Shown piece after piece: positions 43,859-53,925 of a stretch of 64,000 nt of DNA. This DNA is from Palsa-89 sp963824345. GTDB taxonomy: Bacteria > Acidobacteriota > Terriglobia > Bryobacterales > Bryobacteraceae. The stretch covers positions 21,573-85,572 of the forward strand of contig CAWGOZ010000005.1 of the NCBI GenBank assembly GCA_963824345.1. Direction: 5' to 3'. The notes beneath the pieces are model-generated. The model had not been told where the DNA came from. It worked only from the letters and a program-made list of their open reading frames with translations, and did not search any database. The position numbers and the translations under genes were made by a program. Position 1 is the stretch's first letter. Each line of letters opens with the position of its first letter.

Positions 43859-45910
43859 TTACTTCAGGTGCTCCAGCCACCAGCCCGTTTCCTGATAGTA
43901 ACGATGCACCATGTCCCAAGGCGGCCAACCGACGTGGTAGTTGCCGGGATAGCGAATGAACCTGGCTTCGACGTGACGTTTCTTCAGCGCGGTGTACATT
44001 TGCTCGCCTTCTTCGATCGGAACGCGCCGGTCGCTTTCGCCGTGGACGAATAACGTCGGCGTCTTGACGTTCCCCGCGTACGTGATAGGCGACAGCGCCC
44101 GTAGCCGTTCGCTACCCTCCTGCTCCCAGGGAGCGCCCGAGAATTCGCTCTCTTTCGTGCGGGGGATGTCGGCGGTGCCGTAATCGCTCAACCAGTTGGA
44201 AATGCCCGCTCCCACCACCGCGGCTTTAAAACGCGTCGTTTGCGTGATCACCCAATTGGTCAGGAAGCCGCCGTAGGAGTAGCCCGTCACGCCCAGGCGA
44301 TTCGGATCTACAGGATAATGCGCGAGCGCGTAATCCACGCCCGCCATCAAGTCCTGATAGTCGAGCTTGCCCCAGCCATCCCAGGTAGCCCACAGGAATT
44401 TCTCGCCGTATCCGGTGGACCCGCGCGGATTCGCGTAAAGCACCGCGTAGGCATTGGAAAGCCACTGGATTTCGAAATCGAAGTGGCTGCCGTAAGCCAT
44501 ATGCGGCCCGCCGTGAATGTCGAGGATCAGCGGATACGGCGTCGTTGCCGAATGCGGCTTCACCATCCAGCCCTCAATGCTGGTTTCATCCTTGCTCGGA
44601 AAATGAATGCGCTCGGGCGGATTGAGTTCCACCTCGCTCAGGAGCTTGTCGTTCAACCGGCTCAGTCTGATTTCTCCGCTGCCGTCGATGCTCGACGCGA
44701 ACGCCTCCGATGGGTGGGTCGCATCCTGCGCCGCATACGCGATGCGATCGAAATGTTCCGAGAAGCTGAACCCCGCAAACGATCGCTCGCCCTTCGTGAT
44801 CTGCGCGGGTTTCCCGCCCTCCGCCGCCATGCGGAACAGATGACCGTCGCCGCCCACCTCGGACGTGAAGTAAATGCTGTCGCCGGACCATCTGGGCGCG
44901 CTTGGAATTAAGTCGAAATCCGGAGTCAGATTTTTCAGCGGGCCGCCCGCCGCCGGCATGCGATAAATGTCGACGGCGGCGCCATGTTTCTGATGCGCTT
45001 GCAAGATCAGATTGAGCCCCTGACTGCGAAGGAACGCCAGAGTTTTTCCATCCGGCGACCAGGTTGGCGCTGCGTATTCGAAGCCGTCGTCGGTCAGGCG
45101 CTGGATGTGTCCCTCCAAATCGACGATCCACAGATCGGGGCGTTCATAGGAATATTCGTCGCGCTGATGGGAATCGGCGGTCACGGCCAGCGCGCCGCTA
45201 TCGGGACGCCAGACCGCCGCGGTGACATTCACGTTGAGGTGGGTGAGCTGTTTCGCAACACCGCCTTCGCGCGCCACCACGTACAACTCGGCGGGGGGCG
45301 TCGCGCGCGGATCGCGCGGATCGGCCAGGTAGCCGCGCTGGTCGTACCGGATATTCATCCAGTCGTAGATTCGCCCCTTGAAACGCTGGTCCAACTGCTT
45401 CTCGAACGGCGATTCGGCGGGCGGGTCGGCGGGCGGCGGAGTTTTCTTGGTGAAGGCGATGAAACGGTTATCCGGACTGAAAATAGGCAACCCGCCCACG
45501 CCAGGAATCTGGAACGCGTCCGCGTCGTTGGGAGCGGCGTCCATGCGCAGGAACCAGATGTCACCGTCCGCGCCTTGCGCCTTGCGATCCGAACGAAACG
45601 CCAGCAGCTTTCCGTCCGGACTCCAGCGCGGCGCCGAAGCGTCAAAGGCGTCGCTGGTTAGTCTCCACGCGGGCCTCGACCCGCCCGGTGAGTTGATCCA
45701 GGCTGCCGGGCTGATCCACAGCTCGGTGTGACGCCGGTTCTCGGCTTCGATGATGTTGGTGCGTACGAAGACCACCCAGCGGCCATCCGGGGAAATCGCG
45801 GGAGCCGAGGCGGTCTCGACGCGGTAATAATCTTCCAGCGCCAGCGGGCGCGCGGCGTAGGATCGAACGGCAACGCAACCCAGCAGCATCAGGACGGCGA
45901 GCTTTTTCAT
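43859..45910 (-). CDS. S9-family prolyl-oligopeptidase-type peptidase
   Basis: Serine peptidase of 683 residues with a signal peptide. An N-terminal beta-propeller (about 30-420; repeated A-P-x-W-S-P-D-G-K blocks) precedes the alpha/beta-hydrolase domain: G-V-T-G-Y-S-Y-G-G-F (Ser about 530), V-H-G-E-S-D-R-R-V-P (Asp about 613) and Y-P-G-N-Y-H-V-G-W-P-P (His about 655). Close to acylaminoacyl-peptidase/dipeptidyl-peptidase relatives; specificity not readable. It converges with the BrxC-sulfotransferase gene (5 bases) and starts 67 bases from the sulfatase gene on the other strand. Confidence 0.93.
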   Translation of the reverse strand: MKKLAVLMLLGCVAVRSYAARPLALEDYYRVETASAPAISPDGRWVVFVRTNIIEAENRRHTELWISPAAWINSPGGSRPAWRLTSDAFDASAPRWSPDGKLLAFRSDRKAQGADGDIWFLRMDAAPNDADAFQIPGVGGLPIFSPDNRFIAFTKKTPPPADPPAESPFEKQLDQRFKGRIYDWMNIRYDQRGYLADPRDPRATPPAELYVVAREGGVAKQLTHLNVNVTAAVWRPDSGALAVTADSHQRDEYSYERPDLWIVDLEGHIQRLTDDGFEYAAPTWSPDGKTLAFLRSQGLNLILQAHQKHGAAVDIYRMPAAGGPLKNLTPDFDLIPSAPRWSGDSIYFTSEVGGDGHLFRMAAEGGKPAQITKGERSFAGFSFSEHFDRIAYAAQDATHPSEAFASSIDGSGEIRLSRLNDKLLSEVELNPPERIHFPSKDETSIEGWMVKPHSATTPYPLILDIHGGPHMAYGSHFDFEIQWLSNAYAVLYANPRGSTGYGEKFLWATWDGWGKLDYQDLMAGVDYALAHYPVDPNRLGVTGYSYGGFLTNWVITQTTRFKAAVVGAGISNWLSDYGTADIPRTKESEFSGAPWEQEGSERLRALSPITYAGNVKTPTLFVHGESDRRVPIEEGEQMYTALKKRHVEARFIRYPGNYHVGWPPWDMVHRYYQETGWWLEHLK

Positions 45911-45977
45911 GGCAGCTATCTATTATGTCAAGCCGGCTGATCACATAAACCGCGTCGCGGCCGATAAGGACCAAAGC

Positions 45978-48183
45978 ATGCTTATCCCCGCCCGTTGGTT
46001 TCTTAAGAAAGCACTTCTGATTTGTCTGGCGGTGGCCACTCTGCAACTCGGAGGGCCGCTTGGCGCCCAAACCTTACCTCGCTCGACAAAGTCCTCGCCG
46101 CCCAACATCCTGTTCATCATTCTCGACGACGTTCGGTATCGACGTATTGACTTCCTTCAACCCGGCTTCACCCACCGCCGCGCTGACGCCGAACATCAAC
46201 GCCATCATCGCCGCCGGCGTGAAATTCACGAAATTCTACACCATGCCGGAGTGTTCGCCCAGCAGAGCGGCTTTCTTTACGGGACGCTTCGCGTTCCGTA
46301 CCGGCGTCAACGCGGCGATTCTCTCCGACGATCTGCCGGCGGCCCAAGTTTCGCCTTTCGAGATAACCACGCCGCTGGTGTTGGCCAAGGCCGGCTATAC
46401 CAGCGCCTTGATAGGGAAGTATCACCTTGGCGGGCCGGAGAACAATCCGGCTGGGAACGACGCTCCCGTGACTCTGGGCTGGAACTACTTCAATGGGAGT
46501 ATGCGCGGAGCCCCTCCCGGCATTGATGTAACGCTGGGTGGGCAGTACACCAAGGACAGCACTAAATACGCGTCCGGATTTCCAATCGGCCCCCAGCCAG
46601 GCGCCGGCTGGTTCCAGGCGAGTAATGGTCAAATCCGATGCAACGACAACGCGGGCGCCGGTTACACCGGGCAGCACGCCGTTACGCTGGGAGGCATCCC
46701 TGCCCTCAACGCAGCGGGCGACTTTGCGGCCAACTGCGCTGCCGCCCAAAGCGCCCCTCCGAACTTCGCCACGTTCAATGGCTACTACGTCTGGCCGCAG
46801 GTGATCGCCGACGCCGGCGGTGTCCAGACCTCGACCTCGCGCGAGTATATGACGACGGCTCAGACCGTGGCGGCCGTGGCATGGATTCAGGCGCAGGCGA
46901 AGGGCCCTTGGATGGCTACGGTAGCCTACAACGCGATCCACACTCCCTATCAGGAGCCGCCCCTGGATCTTTATCCCCCGGGCTTCGTCTGGCCGCCGGG
47001 CGTTCCAGAGAATGCTCAGGCCTCGGCCGCGCTGCCGATCCTGGGCCATTTGATGCTGGCGGCCGAGGACATCGAAATCGGCCGTTTGCTGGTCGGCGCC
47101 GGCCTCGCCAAGCGGAATGCGCAAGGCCAGATGGCCTACCTGCCCCAGGGGTCCAACACCATGATCGTGATCGTGGGCGATAACGGCACCTACCTGCCGA
47201 GCGTGGAGGCCCCCTATGATCCCAGCCGCGCCAAAGGCACCCCTTACGAAACCGGCGTGCTCGCGCCCTTGATCGTCGCCGGCCCGCTGGTCGCGGCTCC
47301 CGGCCGCAGCGTCGACCAACTGGTGAACTCGGTCGATCTGTTCCAACTGTTCGCTGAAATCGCCGGCCTGGATGTGCACAGCATCGTCCCTTCCGCGCAT
47401 GTGCTCGATTCTGTATCCATGCTGCCCTACCTCACTAACCCGAATCAGGGGGGCTTGCGCCAGACCAACTTCACTCAACTCGGCCCCGGCCTCAAGCCCT
47501 CTTCGGTCCAGCTGTGGCCTTGCGTGGTGACCGCCAACGGAGTCAGCCTGGCTTCCGACATCCTGTTCACCAACCAAAGCGAGTGCGAGGACGCAGGGGG
47601 CAAATGGTTCGGGCCGACCACGGATCAGCCCACTCCCCAGTACCCAACCAGTTGCTCCATCCAAGCGGCCGGGCTCTACGCCAACCTGTCGATTCTGCCG
47701 ACCTCGGTGTGGGCCCTCCGCAACAGCCGCTACAAGTTGGTCCAGGTGGACCGGGCCTCGTGCAATAGCAGCCTGGGCGAATTCGAGTTTTATGACCTCG
47801 CGCCCAATCCCCCCTCCAACCCGCTGGGCCTCGATCTCGCCACTACCAATCTGCTGACCAACGGCCAACCCGTCAACCTGCAGCCTGAACAGGCAGCGAA
47901 CTTCTGGGAGCTCAGGCTCCAGTTGCAGAACGAACTCGGTTCCGAGCCCGTCTGCTACGGAGACGGCAACCTCGACAAGCTTGTCAACAACCAGGACGCG
48001 CTCGGCGTTTCGCTCTACTGGGGGCAACCGAGCGTCTTCAACTTCGAAGAGAATGGCGTCACCGGCAGCCAGGACTTGCAATGGGTCTGGCGTAATTTCG
48101 GCAATGATTGCCTCCAGGACGGGCCGGGGAGTGTTCCTCCGCAAGGGGCCGGGGGCCCTCCTAGTTACCCGACGGTGCCATGA
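45978..48183 (+). pseudogene. Arylsulfatase-type sulfatase with +1 frameshift and dockerin-like end
   Basis: Exported type I sulfatase. ATG 45978 gives a signal peptide then P-N-I-L-F-I-I-L-D-D-V; near 46131-46136 one extra base shifts the frame, which continues G-I-D-V-L and all the rest to 48183. The catalytic motif C-S-P-S-R-A-A-F-F-T-G-R is perfect (Cys to be turned into formylglycine), G-K-Y-H-L-G-G and G-D-N-G-T follow. Residues near the end (about D-G-N-L-D-K-L-V-N-N-Q-D and a second Asn/Asp-rich loop) resemble a dockerin-like EF-hand pair. Its stop overlaps the formylglycine-generating enzyme start (ATGA). Confidence 0.88.
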
Positions 48184-49376
48184 AGGTGGCGCAGCAACGC
48201 TTCAGCGCGCGCTTCGAGCGGACAGCCCGGGGAGTAAGCCCAATTAACTCACTCGCCATTGTCGTCTTCATGAGCCTTCTGGGATGTGCGTTCTTGGTCC
48301 GGCATCCGGCCGAGCCCATGCCGCTGGTCATGGCATCTCCCTCATTAACCGGCGCCCCATTCCAACCGACGGTTCCCAATGCCACTCCTCCTCCTGGCCC
48401 CGTGCCGGAGGGCATGGTCTGGATTCCAGGCGGTGAGTTTTCCATGGGCGCGGCCGAACCCCACGGCATGGACGGAAACCACGTCGGAATGCACGCCACC
48501 GGCGATTCCCGGCCGGTTCACCGCGTCTATGTGGATGGCTTCTGGATGGACCGGAGCGAGGTCACCAACCAGCAGTTCGAGAAGTTTGCGAATGCCACAG
48601 GCTACATCACCGTGGCTGAGCGCACGCCCCGCGCTGAGGATTTTCCGGGTGCGCTGCCCGAATACCTGGTGCCTGGCTCCCTGGTTTTTTCGCCGCCCAA
48701 GCAAGCCGTTCCGCTCGAAAATGAATTGCAATGGTGGTCCTATGTGAAGGGCGCGAACTGGCGCCATCCACTCGGCCCTGCCAGCAGCTTGAAGGACCGG
48801 GCGCATTATCCGGTGGTGCAGGTGGCCTACGAAGATGCGGCGGCCTACGCCCGGTGGGCCGACAAGCGCTTGCCGACCGAGGCTGAATGGGAGTTTGCCG
48901 CGCGCGGGGGCGTGGCGGGCAATCTCTACGCATGGGGCAACGAATTTCGGCCCAACGGCCAATTTATGGCCAACACCTATCAGGGACATTTTCCGAATCG
49001 CGATACCGGCGAGGATCGGTTCATTGGGATCGCCCCGGTAGCGCAGTTTCCAGCGAACGGTTACGGCCTGTTTGATGTTGCCGGAAACGTGTGGGAATGG
49101 ACCAGCGACTGGTATCGGCCCGACTATTACGAGCGATTGGCCGCGGCCGGCGGCGTCGCTCGCAACCCGCGCGGACCTGACGCGTCTTACGATCCCAGTG
49201 AACCGGGGGCCAGCAAGCGCGTCCAGAGGGGCGGGTCGTTCCTGTGCACCGATCAGTACTGCTCGCGCTACATGGTTGGCACGCGCGGCAAAGGCGAAAT
49301 CAGCAGCGCCGCGAATCACTTGGGGTTTCGTTGCATAGCGCCCGCGGCGATTCGCGCGTCCCCGCAGCGATTCTAA
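48180..49376 (+). CDS. Formylglycine-generating enzyme (FGE/SUMF1-type)
   Basis: Oxidises the sulfatase active-site Cys to formylglycine. Protein of 398 residues with an N-terminal membrane anchor or signal (about 20-42) and a proline-rich linker, then the FGE domain: M-V-W-I-P-G-G-E-F-S-M-G, R-P-V-H-R-V-Y-V-D-G-F-W-M-D, E-A-E-W-E-F-A-A-R-G-G, N-V-W-E-W-T-S-D-W-Y. The catalytic Cys pair stands in R-G-G-S-F-L-C-T-D-Q-Y-C-S-R-Y, which separates true FGE from EgtB-like relatives. Overlapping start with the sulfatase stop (ATGA). Presumably acts in the periplasm on its neighbour. Confidence 0.93.
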   Translation: MKVAQQRFSARFERTARGVSPINSLAIVVFMSLLGCAFLVRHPAEPMPLVMASPSLTGAPFQPTVPNATPPPGPVPEGMVWIPGGEFSMGAAEPHGMDGNHVGMHATGDSRPVHRVYVDGFWMDRSEVTNQQFEKFANATGYITVAERTPRAEDFPGALPEYLVPGSLVFSPPKQAVPLENELQWWSYVKGANWRHPLGPASSLKDRAHYPVVQVAYEDAAAYARWADKRLPTEAEWEFAARGGVAGNLYAWGNEFRPNGQFMANTYQGHFPNRDTGEDRFIGIAPVAQFPANGYGLFDVAGNVWEWTSDWYRPDYYERLAAAGGVARNPRGPDASYDPSEPGASKRVQRGGSFLCTDQYCSRYMVGTRGKGEISSAANHLGFRCIAPAAIRASPQRF

Positions 49377-49386
49377 CTGAGCCCGG

Positions 49387-50064
49387 CTACACCGGCGCAA
49401 CCATCGACAATCGCGACCATGGCCGATGCACCCGAACCTCGGCGCCGCCCAATCCCGCCCGCGCCGCCAGCGCCAATAATTCGTCCTTCTTAAACGCCGC
49501 CGCCACCGAAATTTGTCCGTCGCTGATGGTGATCGCGTGCCAGCCAAACAGCCAGCGCGTGTTTGGAAGAAAGTAATACGCCAGCGGCCCGCGTTCCAAA
49601 TCGATGGCCAGCACGGCGCGCCGCGCAATCGAGCGAAAGCTCCTAAATAGTTCTACCACCTGTTCGTTCGTGAAGTGATGCAGAAACAGCGAGCTGAAAA
49701 CGAAATCGAAGCTGGCCGGCCGGAACGGTAAGTGGAACGCGTCGGCCACCAGCCTGGGATCGGCGGCTTGCGCCAAATGATCGCTTTTGTAATCGAGCGA
49801 AGTCACCCGGGCCTTTGGGAAGCCACGAAGTATCGCCGCGCCCATGTCACCCGAAGCCGCTCCCACATCCAGAACCGAAAAGCTCTCGCCCGGCCGCGCC
49901 AGGCGCGCGAACATGCCCCGCAGCACCAGATATCCGCCTAAATAGCGATTCACGCGCGCCAAATCCCGCAGGCTGGCCCGGGCCACCTCGGGAGGCGCAT
50001 GATCCAGCATCTCGGGCACGATCAAACGCTCGCTCAGGAGACTGCCGGCCGCTCGCACACTCAC
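49387..50064 (-). CDS. SAM-dependent methyltransferase
   Basis: Class I methyltransferase of 225 residues: V-L-D-V-G-A-A-S-G-D-M-G (motif I), V-T-S-L-D-Y-K (motif II acid), A-D-A-F-H-L-P-F-R-P-A-S-F-D-F-V-F-S-S-L-F-L-H-H-F (motifs III-IV). The C-terminal half lacks a recognisable substrate domain; the L-H-H-F box is frequent in small-molecule O-methyltransferases. Divergent from the thymidine kinase (24 bases), convergent to the FGE gene (10 bases). Substrate unknown. Confidence 0.88.
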   Translation of the reverse strand: MSVRAAGSLLSERLIVPEMLDHAPPEVARASLRDLARVNRYLGGYLVLRGMFARLARPGESFSVLDVGAASGDMGAAILRGFPKARVTSLDYKSDHLAQAADPRLVADAFHLPFRPASFDFVFSSLFLHHFTNEQVVELFRSFRSIARRAVLAIDLERGPLAYYFLPNTRWLFGWHAITISDGQISVAAAFKKDELLALAARAGLGGAEVRVHRPWSRLSMVAPV

Positions 50065-50088
50065 ATGATAAGATGCGGCTGTTAGTAA

Positions 50089-50691
50089 ATGGATATTGTC
50101 ACCGGTAATCTGGGCTGGATCGAAGCCATCTGCGGTCCCATGTTTTCAGGCAAGAGCGAGGAGCTGATGCGGCGGCTCCGGCGCGCCATGATCGCCCGGA
50201 AACGAGTGCAGGTTTTCAAGCCGGCCATCGACCAGCGCTATTCGATGGATGAAATCGTTTCACACAACGATCTGCGAATGAAGTCGCAGGTGATTCAACG
50301 CGCCTCCGAAATCCTGCCGCTCATCGATCCGCGGACGGATGTGGTCGGAATCGACGAAGCCAATTTCTTTGGTCCTGACCTGGTTGAAATTGCGACGCAA
50401 CTGGCCGACGGCGGCAAACAGGTGATGATCGCCGGCTTGGACACCGATTACATGGGCCGGCCCTTTCCGCCTATGCCCGACCTGCTGACCCTGGCCGAAT
50501 CCATCACCAAGACGCTCGCCATTTGCATGCGCTGCGGTAATCCGGCCAAGCACACCCAGCGCCTAGTGGAATCCAACGATTTGATTGTGGTGGGCGCGGG
50601 CGGAATGTACGAGGCTCGCTGCAGGCGCTGCTTCGAGCCCGGCATGCCCAAGCAAGCTTTACTGGAATTTACGCCGAAAGCCAAGTCGTAA
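50089..50691 (+). CDS. tdk: Thymidine kinase
   Basis: Type II thymidine kinase, 200 residues; phosphorylates thymidine in the salvage pathway. The P-loop is G-P-M-F-S-G-K-S-E-E-L near the N-terminus; D-E-A-N-F-F carries the catalytic acid region; the zinc site is C-M-R-C-G-N and C-R-R-C. Y-M-G-R-P-F-P-P-M-P-D-L is the lasso-type dT-binding loop. Length as usual. No partner gene. Downstream 37 bases to the next gene. Confidence 0.97.
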   Translation: MDIVTGNLGWIEAICGPMFSGKSEELMRRLRRAMIARKRVQVFKPAIDQRYSMDEIVSHNDLRMKSQVIQRASEILPLIDPRTDVVGIDEANFFGPDLVEIATQLADGGKQVMIAGLDTDYMGRPFPPMPDLLTLAESITKTLAICMRCGNPAKHTQRLVESNDLIVVGAGGMYEARCRRCFEPGMPKQALLEFTPKAKS

Positions 50692-50728
50692 GCCGGCTGA
50701 AACTGGTAATCTACGGAGCAGAGGTCCC

Positions 50729-51733
50729 ATGTCCATTTTCCCCAATCCCAGCCCCGGTTCTGGTTCAGAACCACCGCCCTCTACACCGCCGGCGCCCCCA
50801 TCCGCACCTCCACCTTATGGACCACCCCCGGGAGCGCCGCCGCAGTATTATGCCCCGCCGCCGCAGTATTATCCGCCGCCTCCCCCGCCCCACGGTGAAG
50901 TGTCTGGTTTGGCTTGGAAGTTCGGCGTCCTGTTTGGCGTGGTGGCTTTGCTCATTGCCGCGAACGTTTATTGGTACCTGCAGTTGGACAAAGTGAAGAA
51001 GCAACTGACGGCAGCCGACGACGCGGCGCAATCCCGGATCGACAAGCTGGAAGAAGCGACCTCCGTGAATACGCGCAGCAACCGCCGTACCGTGGACCAG
51101 TTGCGCGATCAGCTGGAGCGCGCACGCAGGCAAGCGAACCTGGCGTTGGGCGAGGCCAAGGAAGAGGCGCTGAAAAAAGTGGACGAGACCCGCACCGCCC
51201 TGGAGGCCGCGCAGGAGCAGGCCAAGAAGGAGCTTTCCTCGGACATCTCCCAGGTGCGCGACGCGGCCGATTCGAAGATCTCACAAGTGGGTACGGAAGT
51301 GACCGCCGTGAAAGGCGACGTGGCTTCCACCAAGTCCCAACTCGAGAAGACCGTAGCAGACCTGAAGCATGCCACCGGCGAGCTGGACGGTCACAGCGTG
51401 CTGATCGCCACGAACCAAAAGGAGCTCTCGGCTCTGCAAGCGCTCGGCGAGCGAAACTACGTCCAGTTCACCATCTCCAAAGCGAAGCAGCCGCAAAAGG
51501 TCGGTGATGTCGCCATCCTGCTCAAGCGCACCGATCCCAAGAAGAACCGCTACACCATCGAGCTGACCGCCGACGACAAGACCGTGGAGAAGCGCGATCG
51601 CGTGGTGAACGAGCCGCTGCAGTTCATGACCTCCAAGGCCAAGCAACCTTACGAGATCGTGGTGAACGACGTGAAAAAGGACACCATCGTCGGGTATGTG
51701 TCGATCCCGAAAGTACTGAACACCCGCAACTAA
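50729..51733 (+). CDS. Proline-rich, membrane-anchored coiled-coil protein
   Basis: Protein of 334 residues. The first 55 are Pro/Tyr-rich (repeated P-P-P-Y/Q-Y-Y), one membrane helix follows (about 60-82, F-G-V-L-F-G-V-V-A-L-L-I-A-A-N), then a long coiled coil (about 85-235, Ala/Lys/Glu-rich with L-E-K-T-V-A-D-L-K), and a beta-rich end (about 245-334, containing V-Q-F-T-I-S-K and Y-T-I-E-L-T). It looks like a structural or docking protein spanning the periplasm. The start at 50729 avoids overlap with tdk. Its last 4 bases overlap the YgfZ-like gene on the other strand. Confidence 0.82.
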   Translation: MSIFPNPSPGSGSEPPPSTPPAPPSAPPPYGPPPGAPPQYYAPPPQYYPPPPPPHGEVSGLAWKFGVLFGVVALLIAANVYWYLQLDKVKKQLTAADDAAQSRIDKLEEATSVNTRSNRRTVDQLRDQLERARRQANLALGEAKEEALKKVDETRTALEAAQEQAKKELSSDISQVRDAADSKISQVGTEVTAVKGDVASTKSQLEKTVADLKHATGELDGHSVLIATNQKELSALQALGERNYVQFTISKAKQPQKVGDVAILLKRTDPKKNRYTIELTADDKTVEKRDRVVNEPLQFMTSKAKQPYEIVVNDVKKDTIVGYVSIPKVLNTRN

Positions 51734-52584
51734 ACTCGCACGTACGCCAGCGCAACAACCTTTCCGAGCGCCGGCGAATACGCCGCGGATGTGATTTCCG
51801 TGGCGTCCTCCAGCTTTGTTCCAGCCACCGGCGGCTCGTTGATTTCCAGCGTCAGCGGCTTCAGCACCCGATGAATCTGTCCTCGCGACCGCACCCGCTC
51901 CACGATCTCCTGCCCCAGATAGCAGCCCTTGCTGAAATGCAGCGCCTGCGGCTGATTCGCTTCCTGCGCGAGAAATCGCTCGCTGATGTCTTCGCCATAG
52001 CGCGGCTTACCATGCTCCAGACGAACCACGCGAGCCGCTTCGGCATCGGCACACACGGCGCCCGCGGCTTCCAGGCGCGAGATCAGTGCCTGTTTTTCGC
52101 CGGCCGGCGCAAAAATGAAAAATCCCGCGCTCCCCGTGGCATTCAGCCGCGCAACCAGCGCGCTGTCCCATTCCACGCTCGCATAGTGCGCCTCTGGAAC
52201 AGGCGCGCCCGCGCGTTCCAGCACGCTCGCGGCCTCCGGGCCTTCCACCGCGATGGTCGCGGTTGAATCCGTGGCATCTTCCAGCGTGACGTCGTCGGCG
52301 ATGATAAACCGATCCAGGTGCTGGTACAGCGGCTCGCGCGTCTCCGGCTCCACATCCAGCAGGAAGTAATCCGGCCGGCACAAGATGTTCGCGTCGGCCA
52401 GAACGCGGCCCTTGTCGTTCAGGAAAAACGCGTAGCAGCCAGAGCCTGGTGTGAGCTGCTGGATATGGTTGGTGGTCATGGCGTGCAGCAGCCGCGCGCG
52501 ATCCTCACCGGTGAGCTTGATCTTGCCGCGGGCCGACAAATCCAGCCACGCAGCGCGCTTTCGCAGAGCTTCGTAGCCCGTCAT
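51730..52584 (-). CDS. ygfZ: YgfZ/GcvT-like folate-binding protein
   Basis: Tetrahydrofolate-binding protein for repair of iron-sulfur enzymes and tRNA modification. About 284 residues from the ATG at 52584, which overlaps the stop of the upstream gene (ATGA). The signature K-G-C-Y-L-G-Q-E-I-V-E-R (about 220-231) is the YgfZ box with its conserved Cys. R-A-R-L-L-H-A-M-T-T-N and G-R-V-L-A-D are also typical. A longer frame to 52752 reads into the upstream gene and is not the start. Confidence 0.92.
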   Translation of the reverse strand: MTGYEALRKRAAWLDLSARGKIKLTGEDRARLLHAMTTNHIQQLTPGSGCYAFFLNDKGRVLADANILCRPDYFLLDVEPETREPLYQHLDRFIIADDVTLEDATDSTATIAVEGPEAASVLERAGAPVPEAHYASVEWDSALVARLNATGSAGFFIFAPAGEKQALISRLEAAGAVCADAEAARVVRLEHGKPRYGEDISERFLAQEANQPQALHFSKGCYLGQEIVERVRSRGQIHRVLKPLTLEINEPPVAGTKLEDATEITSAAYSPALGKVVALAYVRV

Positions 52585-53018
52585 CGCAGCGACAAATACC
52601 TCAAATAATTCGCAATTGCGATTGCCACCAGTCCCGTGATCACGATCCCGAGCGCGGTGCGGCTGCTCTTGGCCGGATTCGGCGCGCGCGCGGAATCCAA
52701 AATCGCCGACGAAATAATGTGCAGCACCAGCAGCAGCTTGATCCCCATCCACATGTGGTATCGCGGCGGATAGCTCGCTTTCGTTGCGTAATTATAAACA
52801 CCGGAAATCAGCACTGTCGCGATCACGGTGAACAGCAGCGGCCGAAAAGCGGCTTGCACCGCCGCATTCACGCTGTTTCTCTCCGCCGGTCCCGCCGATG
52901 CCAGCGCGGGAGCCAGCACGAATCGTGCGTAAATAAATCCGCCGATCAATGTGACCACCGACACGATGTGTATCCATCGCATGCACACTCCGAGCACCGC
53001 GCTTACGGCTGGGTCCAT
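52581..53018 (-). CDS. Four-helix membrane protein, hypothetical
   Basis: Integral membrane protein of 145 residues with four helices (about 12-33, 57-75, 86-105, 120-140). R-W-I-H-I-V-S-V-V-T-L-I-G-G in the first and G-I-K-L-L-L-V-L-H-I in the third place His residues inside the membrane, as in CopD/DUF2269-type proteins, but assignment is loose. Overlaps the ygfZ-like gene by 4 bases. Divergent from the MBL hydrolase gene. Confidence 0.75.
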   Translation of the reverse strand: MDPAVSAVLGVCMRWIHIVSVVTLIGGFIYARFVLAPALASAGPAERNSVNAAVQAAFRPLLFTVIATVLISGVYNYATKASYPPRYHMWMGIKLLLVLHIISSAILDSARAPNPAKSSRTALGIVITGLVAIAIANYLRYLSLR

Positions 53019-53055
53019 AATTCGAGTATACGATTATGATTCCCGAGACCCTTGC

Positions 53056-53688
53056 ATGATTCATGAAATCCTGCCCGTCGGCATGTTGCAGTGCAACTGC
53101 TCGATCTTCGGCGATGAAGCCGGCGGTGAGGCAGTGGTGGTCGATCCCGGCGACGAAATCGGGCGGATAATCGCCATCCTCGACCGGCATCATCTACGGG
53201 TGACGGCAATCATCATCACGCACGCCCATATCGATCACATCGGCGGCGCGCAGAAGCTGAAAGCCGCCACCGGCGCGCCGGTGTACATGAACGCCAACGA
53301 TCAGGAGCTTTACGATGACATCGAAATGCAGGCCAATTGGCTGGGCATGCCTCCGCCCGAAAAGGCCGGCATCGATGTAAACGCGCGCGAGGGCGCAGTG
53401 GTGAAGCTGGGCCCGGCCGAGTTCCGCGTCATCGAGACTCCCGGGCACACCCAGGGCAGCATCAGCCTGTGGATTCCAGCCGAGAACAAGCTCGTGGCGG
53501 GCGATACGCTGTTCATGGATAGCATCGGACGCACCGACTTGCCGGGCGGAAATTCGCGCCAGATTCTCCGCTCCATCCACGATAAGCTGCTGCCTCTGGA
53601 CGACACGGTGGTCGTGATTCCCGGCCACGGCCAGAACACCACCATCGGTCGCGAGCGCCGCCGCAATCCGTTCCTGCAGGCGTTATGA
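53056..53688 (+). CDS. Metallo-beta-lactamase-fold hydrolase, glyoxalase II-like
   Basis: Zn hydrolase of 210 residues: T-H-A-H-I-D-H-I-G-G (H-x-H-x-D-H), T-P-G-H-T-Q-G-S, G-D-T-L-F-M-D-S-I-G-R-T-D and P-G-H-G-Q-N-T-T, a complete set of seven metal ligands. Shorter than true glyoxalase II (about 250) and of the YcbL type. The ATG at 53056 is chosen; an upstream frame (52951) reads across the divergent gene. Cytoplasmic. Confidence 0.92.
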   Translation: MIHEILPVGMLQCNCSIFGDEAGGEAVVVDPGDEIGRIIAILDRHHLRVTAIIITHAHIDHIGGAQKLKAATGAPVYMNANDQELYDDIEMQANWLGMPPPEKAGIDVNAREGAVVKLGPAEFRVIETPGHTQGSISLWIPAENKLVAGDTLFMDSIGRTDLPGGNSRQILRSIHDKLLPLDDTVVVIPGHGQNTTIGRERRRNPFLQAL

Positions 53689-53925
53689 GTTGGATGAAGT
53701 CCGCTTCCAGAAAATTCAAAAGCGGCGCGCTCGCCTGCTCCGTCGTAACTCACTGAGATCCACGCTGGCATTCGGCCCAAAGAGTTCGCGTTTACGGAGC
53801 GCTTTCTCGACGGACTGGAACATTATGAATTGGACTCCCATTTGGCGCGCTACGCAGGCTTGCTCAAAAATGAATGGGCCAAAAAGGGGCGCACGCCCCC
53901 AACGCTATACTTGAATCGAACTCCA

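Noticed and set aside
53690..53914. 74-codon plus-strand frame after the MBL hydrolase
   Set aside because: Arg/Ser-rich, no motif; the other frame in the same stretch (53749 on) is more protein-like. Joining both would need a -1 shift, unlike the +1 events elsewhere.
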